DNA from: Lathyrus oleraceus
Lineage: Eukaryota > Streptophyta > Magnoliopsida > Fabales > Fabaceae
Direction: 5' to 3'
Assembly: GCF_024323335.1 (NCBI RefSeq)
Contig: NC_066581.1
Coordinates: forward strand, 177,437,330 to 177,501,329
Length of the DNA stretch: 64,000 bases
The notes beneath the pieces are model-generated. The model ran no database searches. It saw nothing but the letters and a program-made list of their open reading frames with translations, and was not told the DNA's origin. This document shows, piece after piece, positions 10,431 to 23,006 of the stretch (positions are counted from its first letter, which is position 1; every line of letters begins with the position of its first letter). The translations under genes were made by a program, and so were the position numbers.

Positions 10431-13400
10431 AACAAAAAATAGTTCAAACAAAGAAGATTTTAAAAAGGGAGGGATAGATTTTGAAATTAAAGAAATGGGG
10501 AGGAGATGAAGAGACTAATCCTATGAACAAAATTAAAAGTTAAGAGTTGAAAAGATCTGACCAATGGGTAGCAATCCAATAAACAAGAATGTCAAGAGAA
10601 ACCCAAATTCCTGTTGGACATTAGAATCAAACAATACACAATGCATAATTATGTCAACTTGAAGAGAAAGGCATCAAATAAAGATAGCCACATCCAAGCT
10701 TAGCCACTACATGATCTTCTTCAAACTAGCCCATGTAGCAGATGAATTCCACAAGTCACAGGTTCAAAATAACAGCTTCAGAATGATCATGTTGCAGATG
10801 AATTAAAAGAGGTCTTCAAAGATGTAACAGATGAAGTTTGCGAGCACTTGGTTTCACAAAAGTAGGCATTGGTCAAGTCCTTTAGCATAGGAATGTTTCC
10901 TAGATTCGGAGTCCATTTGTCCAAGATCAAGTCAACAATCCACACAAAAGTTTTTTTTAGGGTTTTTGTTATTATTATGTACATTAATGGCCAAAGGCCA
11001 CACAAACAAACAAAATATACACAAGCAAGATATATCACACAATATGGTCTAAATGGACAAAGTAAAAATAACATTAACATAAAAAATTAGAATGGTATGA
11101 ATAATGAAAATTGAATAAAGACTTGAACTTAAATTGCATTAAAGTAAATGACTTGAAATTAAATGTTAGTTGTTAATGGGTTAGAAGTTAGTATTGTCTT
11201 GCTTTTGCTTTTCATTTTTTAGTCATTCTTTGGAGAACACTCAACCCACTTATCACAAGCATGGACCCTTGAACCAAGACATCTTCCAAAGGAAGGAAAA
11301 AAAGGCCAAGTTTCCACACAATACCATGAAAGAGGGGAGACTTATAATCTCACTAACTAGAATGCTATGCCTTTTTGTGTCACAAATTTAGCGCTATGTT
11401 AAGCAATCGTAATTGGACTTACGTAGAAGTCATAACTATTTGAGGCCGAGCAATAGAACTTTGGTGTTAATACATGTTAGAGACATAATATAATGGACTA
11501 TGCTCATGTGACATACATCACACAAAAAGAATATGCAAAAGAGGTGGCCTAATCTCATCCATACTTATGTTGATTTTGCAATCAACTACCCTTAGGACTT
11601 TGAGATATCATAGGCCAAATGAGATGAATGTATAAAGAATGGGAATAAGATGAAGAGGGAGGGGAATGGATCAAAACTCAAATTGGTCAAAGGAGTACTT
11701 TTACCAAATTAATATCATCCATTCATTTTGGGAGATGGAATGTACATTCCACCAATCCCCAAAATCCAATGATATTAACTTGACAAAGTCAAATCAACCT
11801 TGACCAAGGCCCAACAACAAGAGTCAAACTTATACAAGTCATCACAATAGGTCAACACAATTATTTGACATTTATTAAAATTAAAAATATTAACATAATA
11901 CATTTAAATGAAATATGGTTTGTCAAATTCCTAAAACCTCATAAAAACACCAAATAAATGGCCATGAGATTTATCATAGGTCAAACAAGGTCAAAGGACG
12001 TTGGAGAAAAAAATTCAGAATTTTTAAAGACTTAAAAGTAATTTTAAACAATTAAAAACAAACATAAAATCAATTAAACCATGAAAAATATTAATAATGA
12101 TCCAAAAAATAATTTTAATTCAAAATATGAAAGAGGAAATTATTTGAAGAAATTTCGGTGAAACTCCCATATTTTTTGGATCAATATTAAAATTAATATG
12201 AATTAATGAAAATCAAAGGAATAAAAATTAAAATAAAAAAATCAAAAAAACGTGGACCACTTGATCTCCCTCATTAATTGAGGTGGCAGATCAAGTGGTA
12301 TGAAATGCACGTTCCACCAAACACACGAGTCACCGCGCTGTACCAATGGTAGCCACAATGGGCGTTCAAGATTAAAACATTTCAAACTCATCTAATGGCT
12401 CTGAACGCTTCCAGCTCATCGCTGGAGCCAAAGGCCAGTCATCTTCTCCGATGACCCTGGTCAGACTAGTTCAGTTATCACCATATCATAAATGACAAAA
12501 GAGGACATGATCTGTAAGATACAATGGTATAGATCACGAATATTATCTCAATTTTAACTAACTCCAAATATATAGAGAGATATGTGGAGTTTAATTTTGA
12601 GGTGTATCAACTGAGTTGCTTCGATTTGACCTCTAAGAAACTCAATCTTCTTGCCTATATTGGTAGGACTTCAGACAACCAAAGATCCAAGAGAATTCAT
12701 TAGAATTTTGTGAGAATCGAAGAGATGAAGTTTTCTAAAAATTACCTTCAATGCTATAACTTGATGTTGCTTGCTTCAAACACGATCTGGTCACACTTGA
12801 GAAGCTAGCAGGAAGTGATTAGCAAGGGTGCAAGGCTTTGGATCCTAGAGTTGTTGAATCTCCAACGGTTGAGATTCAAACTCCATTTTCAAATTGAAAA
12901 TTATCAGGTTTTCCTTTAGAATGAGAGGGTTTGAATTGGGGGGCAAAGTTGGCGCGCAAGGTGTGTTTGAAACGAGCTCAGACGCCTTGTATTTATAGCA
13001 TTTGGGATTGATAATTGCACACTTGAAAATTTGCTAAATTTGGCAATGTGATGCACAAGCTTGCATGGGCATGTACAAGCCCATGAAGCAATGCACTATG
13101 ATCTAATTGCAACTGTACTAAAGTTCAAATGATGCTTTATTGTCAAGGCAATGTGAAATGGAGTTTTGGACATTTGATTTTCTCCAATGGTGCAGCTTTG
13201 TTAAAGCCATGCACAGACCTAGCAAACTTCATCTAAAATGCATGAACTTGGGTTCTTTGGAAAGCTTGGTTCAAGGGGAACAAGTTTGATGTTGAACACT
13301 TTTCATTTGGATCTTGGATCATGGTGAATTTTGAGGTGGATGTTTGGAAATTTCAACATGTTGAAATTTTTTCTAAGTGTCAAGCCATATATCTCAATAT

Positions 13401-14464
13401 TCCACCATACTTAACTTTTTATGTAAGCTTCAAATGAGAAAAGTGTCTTCATCAAAGTTGTAGCTCTTTCAAATACCTTCAAAATGGTCACAAATTTCAT
13501 GTTATTTGGAATAGAATGATAGAGTTATGCATTTTTGAAGTTTGGAAATATCACTTGTTCAATGGTATTGGTCCAAAAAGACCTATAATGTATCCTCATA
13601 TCACATGCTCATAAAAGTTGATTTAGCTATCACTCCAAACATAAAAGTTTAAGTAGACATATTGAATTTGATTGTGCAACTTGGAAATCTTTCATCTCAT
13701 ACAAATTGAGAAAGTTATGGCTTTAGGAAATTGACTTGCAAATTAGGGTTTAGACAAAATGACCTATAATGTTTCAACATAGAAAATGATTTTCCAAGAA
13801 AAACTAGCTCTAGGTATCAACATGAAGGTTGTTTGGAATGTCATTTAGAGTAACTTGGCTCTTGGAATAATTTTCATATGGTGAACATTGTAGGAAATAA
13901 GGTCTAGGGAGACCAAGTTTTGATTAGATGAATTCATCTGACCAACCACCATCAACCAATTTGCTAACCTTCAATTCTCTTGAATTTCTTGGTTCATGGT
14001 AGATCATATATGCGTAAGATGATGAATTTTGAAGTGTCCATTGAGAAATTTGATCCATTGGTAAGATAGCTTGTTGGAGAAGTTACTCAAGATACCCAGT
14101 CAAACTAGGGTTTCCAAGGCAAATCACCTTCAAACTCTTGAAGAATACTTGATTAATATAACATGTAGAGATAATTGGGACTCATATATGATTCTGATAA
14201 CCATTTATGGATCAATACTTGGTGGTGCTCTTTGGTCATGAGGGTCTCAAACCCTAGATATGAACTTGATAGACCAATGAAGATCATGCCCTACCTACAA
14301 AGAGTTAGGCAAATGCAAAGACATATTTTTGGTATTTTGGTTTGTAAAAATGATAAAATACAGGTATCAAAGAGGGGTAAGGAGAATGCCAAGGTTTGAT
14401 CCCAATGCTAATGCATATGATGAAATTGCATGAGGGATCTTAGGGTCAAAATTGGGGTCTTACA
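10431..14464 (-). repeat. Ogre-type LTR 'a', truncated copy of LTR 'd'
   Basis: Matches 28178-32216 nearly base for base (offset 17,747-17,752). On the minus strand the LTR begins TGTAAGACCCC at 14464; its 3' end is missing, cut at 10431 where Maximus integrase sequence starts. A TATA-like box on the minus strand (reverse of 'tatttata' near 12990) lies about 1.47 kb in. Short open frames inside (10787-11080, 11194-11391, 14175-14399) recur at the same places in LTR 'd' and show no domain, so I treat them as non-coding. Confidence 0.85.
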
Positions 14465-14962
14465 TAAAGCTAAACCATAAATGAGAGACACAAAGACAAC
14501 TTCAAAAGCGTCCACACTACCGGCATGAGGAAAATAAGTAGCTTACTTGATGAGGAAATCAGATAGCAAACCAAACAATCCTCCTTTCTTCACCCAATGA
14601 GCCTCTATCTCATACTTCTTCAAATGAAGGGCTTCAGCAATAAGATGAGATCCGGGAATCTCTTCCAATCCACTAAATGGCACCTTGCTAGAAATAGGTA
14701 TCCCCAAGAGATGGGCATACTCCTCCAACATTGGCACAAGCTAATAATCCGGAAAAGTGAAGCAACGGTCAAGTGAATCATAGAACTACACTAACACACT
14801 CAAAAGTCCTTCAACCACATCAGCATACAAGATAGACAGAAGCTTCCCATGATGTTGTTTGAAGTCCAAGGGATCTAATACAAAAGATGCTAGCTTCCTT
14901 AACTCTTTCAAGTTGGGACATCTGAAACTGTACTTCTTAGTGTTCCTTCGTCCATAATCCAT
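14465..14962 (-). pseudogene. Ogre-type ORF1 fragment (copy of 32217-32714)
   Basis: Starting at ATG 14962 ('MDYGRRNTKKYSF'), the frame matches the N-terminal third of ORF1 at 25057-26562 and carries the same in-frame stops as 32217-32714 (after 'FTFPDY' and after 'DFLIK'). It ends at 14464/14465, where an LTR begins inside the ORF, the same insertion point as at 32216/32217. ORF1 is the extra gene upstream of gag in Ogre; its function is unknown. The shared stops and shared junction show this is a duplicate, not an independent event. Confidence 0.75.
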
Positions 14963-15693
14963 GGTCTGAATATATTTTCATATAATACCTCAGTTCCTTG
15001 AAATATTTGCAAATAATACCTCAAGTTTCGTTGATATTTACAAGACTTGATTGGATCAATCGAGAATCAAGGGTTTGTTGTGAGTCACGAGCATGGAGTG
15101 TGGGTAAGAACCATCCCAAAGGAGTGAACTAAGGATAAAAACGTGTAGATCATGTTCTAAAAAGTTCCCAGAGTCTTAATTCCATCTCTCGGATATTACA
15201 GGTTAGGATGACTGACTCATCAACCCATAATATTCTCAAGAGAAACTCGTCTGAGTGTAGTATGGCGTAAGAGCTCTTATCAAGTCTACACTTGAACAGT
15301 CTCCGCACTAGTCCTAAATAGGCCAAGAGGGGTTAAATGTTCTATGGTTCTCAGCTTCTCGGACCCCAAATTAGAGATAGTAATGCCTAACCACAAATAC
15401 TTGTGTGACACTTCTAAATCCAAAAGGGTCTCCACTGAGCAGATAGATTTCAAGCCAACTTGTTAAGGACTACACCACACAAGTCAAACATGACTATACC
15501 ATCCTCCTATCTTAATTGCACTCAAGTTTGAGTTTTAACTTATCTCACCACTCAGAGATCACCAAGCACAACAAGCAGATTATATCATAAAAACAAATAT
15601 ACATACATCAAAATATATACAATTATATACACATAAAAATAGTAGGCTAAACCCACTAGAGACTACTCCCCAGGAGAGTCGCCACTTAATTTC
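14963..15693 (-). other. Ogre-type leader with primer-binding site
   Basis: Non-coding region between LTR 'b' and ORF1. The site TGGCGACTCTCCTGGGGA lies on the minus strand at 15667-15684, 9 bp from the LTR end. It differs by one base from the plus-strand Ogre PBS at 43589-43606. Published Ogre elements are primed by tRNA-Arg. The region matches 32715-33446. Confidence 0.75.
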
Positions 15694-17100
15694 TGTAGCA
15701 GTAAATTCATGATAATCAACCTATAGATAACCTAGACATCAAATATCAAGAGTCGCCGCCGTGCTTTTATTGTTTCCAAGGGAAAAGGGAAAAGTACGAA
15801 CAAAACCCTTAAATAAGAAGTTTTCAAATCAAAACTAATAAAATGCCTGAGATTACAGGTAAGGGGGTTGGTTACACAGAGGGAAGGTGTTAGCAACCAA
15901 AGTGTCCTAGGTACACCTAGGGAGCCCTTTTTTGGTGTGCATATGTGTTTTTGTACAAATTATGTTTGCAAGCAAATAGAATGGGGGGATGAGAAAAGAA
16001 TTCATTAATTATATTTTTGTTTTTTACAAGACCTTCGAACTTGTGCCTACGTACCAACATAAAAATGAGGGATCAAAGCCTTGTAGTTCGTGGTATTAAT
16101 TTCAAAGTAGATGTATTGATTTTAACAAAAATTAGGTTTGAAAGGCACAAAGGCCTAAAAATTGGATTTTTAAAATTTTAAGTAAAGTATAGTTAAATGT
16201 ATTTACAAGTTTGATTGAGAAAAGAAGCTTGAAAAGGCAATGGCATAAGGCCAAAGTTTCTAGTTTGCAATATGGTCTAATTTTAGAAAAACAAGGACAA
16301 CCAAAGAAATTTTTAAAAGGAGGGGGAGATTTTGAAATTAAAGAAATGGGGAAGAGATGAAGAGACTAGTCCTAAGCATAAATATAAAAGCTGAGAGTTG
16401 AAAAGATCTGACCAATGGGCTGCAATCCAATAGACAAGAATGTCATATAGAAACCCAAATTCCCGTGGACATTAGAATTAAGCAACAATCAATGCAAAAA
16501 AAATATAAATTTAAAGAGTAAGGCATCAAATAAAGATAGCCACATCCAAGCTTAGCAACTCCATGATCTTCTTCCAATTTTCCCATGTAGCAGATGAATT
16601 CCATAATGCCACAAGTCATAGGTTCAAAATAACAGCTTCACAATGATCATGTTGCAGTTGAACTCAAATGGATATTCAATGATGTATCAGATGAAGTTTC
16701 AGATTACAAGCACTGGGTTTCATAAAAGTTGGCATTGGCCTTGTCCTTTGCATAGAGAGTGTTGCCTAAATTCTAAGTCCAATTGTCTCAAATAAAACCA
16801 ACAGTCCACACAAGAAGTTTTTTAGGGTTTTTGTTCTTATTATGTAAATTAATGGTAAAAGACCACACAAACAAACACAAAATTCACAATCACAATATAT
16901 CACAAAATATGGTCCAAGTGGACAAAGTGAAAATGACCTTAACATAAAGAATTAGAATGATATGAATAATGGCAAATGAATAAGGCTTAAAAATAAAGTG
17001 CATTAAAAGTAAATGACATGTAATTAAATGTTAGTTGTTAATGAGTTAGAAGTTAGTATTGCTTTACGTTTTGCTTTTGTTTTAAGTCATTCTTTGGAGA
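15694..17100 (-). repeat. Ogre-type LTR 'b', 3' part (e-type)
   Basis: Matches 33447-34854 with few differences, for example the shared 'cttgtgcctacgtacc' region. Read on the minus strand it is the 3' end of a 5' LTR, adjoining the PBS. At 17100 ('ctttggaga') homology to LTR 'e' stops abruptly and homology to LTR 'a'/'d' begins. Confidence 0.8.
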
Positions 17101-18741
17101 GTCAAACTTATACAAGTCATCACAATAGGTCAACACAATTATTTGACATTTATTAAAATTAAAAATATTAACATAATACATTTAAATGAAATATGGTTTG
17201 TCAAATTCCTAAAACCTCATAAAAACACCAAATAAATGGCCATGAGATTTATCATAGGTCAAACAAGGTCAAAGGACGTTGGAGAAAAAAATTCAGAATT
17301 TTTAAAGACTTAAAAGTAATTTTAAACAATTAAAAACAAACATAAAATCAATTAAACCATGAAAAATATTAATAATGATCCAAAAAATAATTTTAATTCA
17401 AAATATGAAAGAGGAAATTATTTGAAGAAATTTCGGTGAAACTCCCATATTTTTTGGATCAATATTAAAATTAATATGAATTAATGAAAATCAAAGGAAT
17501 AAAAATTAAAATAAAAAAATCAAAAAAACGTGGACCACTTGATCTCCCTCATTAATTGAGGTGGCAGATCAAGTGGTATGAAATGCACGTTCCACCAAAC
17601 ACACGAGTCACCGCGCTGTACCAATGGTAGCCACAATGGGAGTTCAAGATTAAAACATTTCAAACTCATCTATTGGCTCTGAACGCTTCCAGCTCATCGC
17701 TGGAGCCAAAGGCCGGTCATCTTCTCCGATGACCCTGGTCGGACTAGTTCAGTCATCACCATATCATAAATGACAAAAGAGGACATGATCTGAAAGATAC
17801 AATGGTATAGATCACGAATATTATCTCAATTTTAACTAACTCCAAATATATAGAGAGATATGTGGAGTTTAATTTTGAGGTGTATCAACTGAGTTGCTTC
17901 AATTTGACCTCTAAGAAACTCAATCTTCTTGCCTACATTGGTAGGACTTCAGACAACCAAAGATCCAAGAGAATTCATTAGAATTGAGTGAGAATCGAAG
18001 AGATGAAGTTTTCTAAAAATTACCTTCAATGCTATAACTTGATGTTGCTTGCTTCAAACACGATCTGATCACACTTGAGAAGCTAGCAGGAAGTGATTAG
18101 CAAGGGTGCAAGGCTTTGGATCCTAGAGTTGTTGAATCTCCAACGGTTGAGATTCAAACTCCATTTTCAAATTGAAAATTATCAGGTTTTCCTTTAGAAT
18201 GAGAGGGTTTGAATTGGGGGGCAAAGTTGGCGCGCAAGGTGTGTTTGAAACGAGCTCAGATGCCTTGTATTTATAGCATTTGGGATTGATAATTGCACAC
18301 TTGAAAATTTGCTAAATTTGGCAATGTGATGCACAAGCTTGCATGGGCATGTACAAGCCCATGAAGCAATGTACTATGATCTAATTGCAACTGTACTAAA
18401 GTTCAAATGATGCTTTATTGGCAAGGCAATGTGAAATGGAGTTTTGGACATTTGATTTTCTCCAATGGTGCAGCTTTGTTAAAGCCATGCACAGACCTAG
18501 CAAACTTCATCTAAAATGCATGAACTTGGGTTCTTTGGAAAGCTTGGTTCAAGGGGAACAAGTTTGATGTTGAACACTTTTCATTTGGATCTTGGATCAT
18601 GGTGAATTTTGAGGTGGATGTTTGGAAATTTCAACATGTTGAAATTTTTTCTAAGTGTCAAGCCATATATCTCAATATTCCACCATACTTAACTTTTTAT
18701 GTAAGCTTCAAATGAGAAAAGTGTCTTCATCAAAGTTGTAG
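17101..18741 (-). repeat. Ogre-type LTR fragment (second copy of 11823-13463)
   Basis: Aligns with 11823-13468 (offset 5,278) and with about 29570-31220 at roughly 99% by eye. It has private differences from both, for example gggagttc where the others have gggcgttc. It starts at a 3-bp overlap (aga) with the preceding e-type segment and ends at a 5-bp overlap (ctctt) with Maximus integrase. It is non-coding. Confidence 0.8.
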
Positions 18742-18953
18742 CTCTTACAATTTTAGAGTCAAATTCTTTTTTCAATTTAGAACAGAAGCTAGTGAATACA
18801 GAGTGAGACTCACTCTTGTGCTTTAGGAATTTCACCCATGTCCAGCGACTGAAATCATCAACAATGACTAGTCCATACTTCTTTCCATTGACTGATGCTG
18901 TTTTCACAGGACCAAATAAATCAATGTGAAGAAGTTCCAGAGGCTTAGAGGTA
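18742..18953. repeat. 212-bp direct repeat of integrase sequence, copy 2
   Basis: Second copy of 10218-10429. Here the coding sequence is continuous with the upstream (minus-strand) integrase zinc-finger region, so this copy belongs to the 5' half of the split gene. Confidence 0.85.
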
Positions 18954-19117
18954 GAAACAGTATTTTTATTTTTGAAAGAAGTTTTTGAAAATTTTCCTTT
19001 TTGACATGCTTCACACAGAGCATCTGAAGAAAACCTCAGCTTAGGTAGGCCTCTGACTAACTCGAGTTTATTTAGCTGAGATAATTTCCTCATGCTAATG
19101 TGGCCCAAGCGTCTATG
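18742..19117 (-). pseudogene. Copia integrase, zinc-finger and start of core (Maximus-type)
   Basis: Encodes 'GHISMRKLSQLNKL...LCEACQKGKFSKTSF', the GAG-pre-integrase/HHCC zinc-binding module, then 'LHIDLFGPVKTASVNGKKYG' and the first catalytic aspartate region. The true frame ends with 'DSKIVR' at 18742, where Ogre-type DNA begins; the residues after this (to 18689) are chance translation. Upstream, a TGA at 19118 replaces the tryptophan expected in 'EQWVWHRRLGH', separating it from the protease frame. The rest of the enzyme is at 9814-10429. Confidence 0.85.
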
Positions 19118-19561
19118 TCATACCCATTGCTCTTCATGAACAAACATCAGACATTTTACATTTTGTTCTTTTAAATCAGAAAGATTTATTTTATAAATAT
19201 TGTTTTTCCTCTTGCCTGTGAATAGGACAGAACCATTGTTTTGATTTATGACTTTACATGTCTTTTGATTAAAGATTACATCATAACCGTTATCACTTAA
19301 TTGACTTATGGATAACAGGTTATGCATTAATCCTTCTACATAAAGGACATCAGATATAGAGGGAAGAGTACCATTACCAATAGTTCCGGAGCCTCTGATC
19401 CTTCCTTTCTGATCTCCTCCGAAGCCTACGAATCCAGCATCTTTAAGTTCCAGGCTTTGGAACATAGACTTTCTTCCCGTCATGTGTCGCGAGCATCCAG
19501 AGTCCAGGTACCATGACTGGTGTTTGAACTTTGCTGCATAAGATATCTGCAACATAAACAA
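19118..19561 (-). pseudogene. Copia protease and pre-integrase region (Maximus-type)
   Basis: Contains 'SWYLDSGCSRHMTGRKSMF', the DSG active-site region of retropepsin-like proteases in copia elements, then 'ISDVLYVEGLMHNLLSISQL', the usual lead into the integrase domain. A frameshift near 19540 separates it from the gag frame ('IVYVADI...'), and a TGA at 19118 ends it. The enzyme would process the Gag-Pol polyprotein. Confidence 0.8.
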
Positions 19562-20732
19562 TCTTATCCTTTGGTACCCAGAGTCTTTTGGGTCCTTTAT
19601 GATTAGTTTTCCCAGAGTTTCTTATCACTTTGGGTTTTCTAGCATTATCAAATTTTTGCTCTTGTGTGTGTGTGTAGTGATATGAAAATGGAGATTTAGG
19701 TTGGTCATTAGTAGAAGTTTTATCTTCACTAGGATCATACCCAATTCCTCTTCTATTGTTTTGACTGACTCCATAAATCATGGATGCCATAATACTCCTC
19801 CCTATCCCATTTTTCAGAAACTTTTGAAAGGCTTTTTCATATTTATAAATTATTGTGTTTGAAGTTTGTGGAGCTTGAGATAACGCTTCTTCAAGCTTTG
19901 AGCAATTTTTCTTTGTTGCATCTCTTTCTAATGTCAAAGATCTGTTTTCATCTTTTAGTTCTGAAATAGTTTTCTCAAGTTTGCCACATTCTTCATATGT
20001 TTCTTCAAGAACGCCTTTTATAGCTTTAAATTTTTGTTTTAGTTTCTGATATGAGCTGAGAGTTTCAGACAAACATGATTCTTGGTCAGATCGAGAGAGT
20101 TTAGAAAATACCTCTTCTGATTCATATTCTTCATCTGAGGTGTTCCTGGATGTGGTGGCCATGAGCGCCACATTAGCCTGTTCATCAGAGTCAGATTCTG
20201 ATGAGTCAGATTCGCTATCATCCCAGGTAGCCATCAATCCCTTTTTGGTTCTGAGGGAATTTTTCTTGAAGCTCTCTTTTCTAGAACTGTCTTTCTTTAA
20301 CTTGGGGCACTCATTCCTGTAGTGACCTGTTTCTTTACATTCATAACAAGTAACATCTTTGTTAGTTTTACCTTTTGAGGTTGATTCTGATCGATCCCCT
20401 CTGGGTCTTGGTCTCCTGAAGTTATTATTCCTCTTTTTCCAGAGTTGTTTTACTCTTCTGGTCAGGAGGGATAATTCTTCTTCATCATCAGAATCTTCCT
20501 GTTCAGAGTCATCAGCATCTTCTGTTTCGGCCTGGAAGGCTTTGTTTTTGTCAGACTTGTGCCTTTCAGATCTGGACTTTAATGCTACAGACTTGTTCTT
20601 CTTCTGAGGCTCATCTTCCTCCAGTTCTATCTCATGACTTCTGAGTGAACTGACAAGCTCTTCAAGGCTGATGTTGTTCAGATCCTTTGAAAGCTTTAAG
20701 GCAGTGACCATGGGTCTCCACTTCTTTGGCAA
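19540..20732 (-). pseudogene. Copia gag, C-terminal part with zinc knuckle (Maximus-type)
   Basis: The frame carries 'CYECKETGHYRNEC', a CCHC zinc knuckle (CX2CX4HX4C) of nucleocapsid type. Around it are acidic Ser/Asp/Glu-rich tracts and a long helical, probably coiled-coil region ('ETYEECGKLEKTISELKDE'). It continues the N-terminal gag piece at 20741-21244 after a one-base frameshift, and is out of frame with protease after about 19540 (the open frame itself runs to 19443). Gag would form the virus-like particle and bind element RNA. Confidence 0.85.
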
Positions 20733-20737
20733 GCTTC

Positions 20738-21244
20738 TAACTATCTTTTTGACATGGTTGTGTATCCTTTGTCTAGTACTTTGAGACCTGCAATAAGAGT
20801 TTGGAATCTAGAGAACATTACCTCTACAACTTCATCATCCTCCATTTTGAAGGCTTCATATTTCTGGATTAGAGCCAGAGCCTTTGTTTCTTTGACCTGA
20901 GAGTTTCCTTCATGAGTCATCCTCAGGGAGTCGAGTATATCTTTAGCTGTTTCCCTGTTGGTGATTTTTTCATATTCATTGTAAGATATGGCATTGAGAA
21001 GTATCGTTCTGGCTTTGTGATGATTCTTGAAATCGTGCTTCTGATCATCTGTCATCTTACTTCTGGGAACTTCAACTCCAGCATCTGTTACAGGAGGTTT
21101 GTATCCATCTGTGATAATGTCCCAGAGGTCAGCGTCATAGCCTAGAAAGAAACTTTCAATTCTATCTTTCCAGTAATCGAATTTCTCTCCATCAAAGACA
21201 GGAGGCTTAGCATTGTAACTGTCTCTTTCATTTGTGTGGGCCAT
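20738..21244 (-). pseudogene. Copia gag, N-terminal part (Maximus-type)
   Basis: The ATG at 21244 starts 'MAHTNERDSYNAKPPVFDGE', close to the PBS and typical for the start of SIRE/Maximus gag, followed by 'YWKDRIESFF' and the UBN2/retrotransposon gag region ('AKDILDSLRMTHEGNSQVKE'). It ends at a frameshift in 'DKGYTTM', after which the next frame (20732) continues with 'PKKWRPMVTALK'. Confidence 0.85.
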
Positions 21245-21307
21245 AGTTTTTCTCGTTCTGGATCTCTCTACACGGTTAAGTGTTTGATTATAAAATCAAT
21301 AATAGAG

Positions 21308-21324
21308 CCGAAACTCTGATACCA
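21308..21324 (-). other. Primer-binding site, initiator tRNA-Met type
   Basis: On the minus strand the sequence is TGGTATCAGAGTTTCGG, two bases after the LTR end. TGGTATCAGAG is the standard plant copia PBS complementary to the 3' end of initiator tRNA-Met. It fixes the 5' LTR boundary and the orientation of the element. Confidence 0.9.
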
Positions 21325-21326
21325 AT

Positions 21327-22307
21327 TGAAGGTGAGAAAAACAAGAAAAGGGGTTTGAATTGTTTTGGAAAATAAGCGCTTTTGCAAAGTAAGAACACAC
21401 AGGATTTTATACTGGTTTGCTTATAACACAAAGCTACTCCAGTCCACCTGGCCAAGGTGATTTCGCCTTCAAAAAGGACTTAATCCACTAATCTTGAAAG
21501 ATTATTACAACCAACGTCTAAGAGAAAGATCTCTTAGTCTTCCCAAGTATACAGACTACGCAGAGTCACTTGAGGAACAAAATCAATTTAACAAAAGGAA
21601 TTTGTAATCTAAAGTGCTTCTAAGATTAAGCAAATATTACAGCAAGTAGAGCAAGCAAGTGTTTTCACGTATGAGCAACAACTCGTGAAAAACTAAGAGA
21701 GAGAGGGTAGAGAATTTCTGTGCGTTCAGGTGTATCTCTCACTGAAGTATGTTGTACTTTATATAATGGTGAAAGGACCATTGTAGTGATGGCAGAATAT
21801 TTGTCTTTGATGAGAGTTTAATGCCATTACTTCTGTGTTTCTTGCCATAACCAATTTGTCTCCCTGAATAACTTCTTTCCAAATATACTTTCTTTCCATT
21901 TGAAGTTGTTGTTTCCGTTACTCTTTCTGGATTTGGAGAACCTTCATCAGAATCTTCGTTATCTCTGTCAATCGGAGATTGAGTTGAAGTTACATCAGAG
22001 CTTCTAAGAGTCCTGGTCTTTTAGATCATCAGAGTTGATTCCTGAGGAGGTTTAGAGCTTCTAGTATTCTGCTGTCCTGTTTTGCTCAGAGTCAGAACTT
22101 CTAGAGTGCGCTTCTTCTTCAGATGCTTCTCATCTTCTAGTACTTTGTATCTGATTAGATTCTGTATCTGATAAAGGATCATATTCCTTTGTTCTTGTTT
22201 AGAGTCCTGCACACTTAGAGAAATTTCGTTAGGGTGCCATTTTTGGTTTCATCCTTTGTTATCATCAGAATCCTGGAATCTACTGTAGAACTAATTTTGT
22301 TCTTACA
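21327..22307 (-). repeat. 5' LTR of the SIRE/Maximus-type copia element
   Basis: About 981 bp, beginning TGTAAGAACA and ending CACCTTCA on the minus strand, next to the PBS. The right edge abuts Ogre-type LTR 'c', whose sequence 'taggtctcaacatgaaag' continues from 22308, so the element integrated in that LTR. The candidate target-site 5-mer is taggt; the partner side and the 3' LTR are not in the window. Confidence 0.85.
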
Positions 22308-23006
22308 TAGGTCTCAACATGAAAGTTGTTTATAATGTCATGTAGAGTAAGTTTTCTCTTGGAATCATTTTCATATGATGAAAATAGTAGGATATAGGGT
22401 CTAGGGAGACCCAGTTTTGATCAGATAAATTCATCTGGCCAACCACCATCAACCAACTTGCTAATTTCCTATTCTCTTGACTTTATTGGCTAATGGTAGA
22501 TCATATATGCATAAGATGGTGAATTTTGAAGTGTCCCTTGAGAAATTTGATCAATTGGTGAGATAACTTGTTGGAGAAGTTACTCAAGATACCCAGTCAA
22601 ACTAAGGTTTCCAAGGAAAATCACCCTCAAACTCTTGAAGAAAACTTGATCAATATAACATGTAGAGATAATTGGGACTCATATATGATGTTCATAACCA
22701 TTATTGAATCAATTCTTGGTTGTGATCTTTGTTCATGAGGGTCTCAAACCCTAGATGTGATCTTGATGAATCAATGAGATCATGCCCTTCCTACAAAAGA
22801 GTTAGGCAAATGCAAAGACATATTTTTGGTATTTTGGTTAGTGAAATGATAAAATACAAGTATGATATAATCACAAAGTGCATGGTGATCTCTCCCAAAA
22901 CAAACCCAATGAAAAGGGGTAAGGAGGATGCCAAGGTATGATCCCAATGCTTATGGTTATGATGGAATTACATGAGGCATCTTAGGGTCAAAATTGGGGT
23001 CTTACA
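22308..23006 (-). repeat. Ogre-type LTR 'c', 5' part
   Basis: Ends at 23006 with '...attggggtcttaca', the reverse of the LTR start TGTAAGACCCC. The sequence aligns with 31561-32216 and with 13809-14464, somewhat diverged. It is interrupted on the left by the Maximus element. On the right it abuts a gag gene of element 'D' in mid-frame, so element 'C' integrated into that gag. Confidence 0.8.

Noticed and set aside
10787..11391. Small frames conserved between the duplicated LTRs (10787-11080/28534-28827, 11194-11391/28941-29138, 14175-14399/31927-32151)
   Set aside because: Conservation only reflects the recent duplication. They have no domain and lie inside LTRs.
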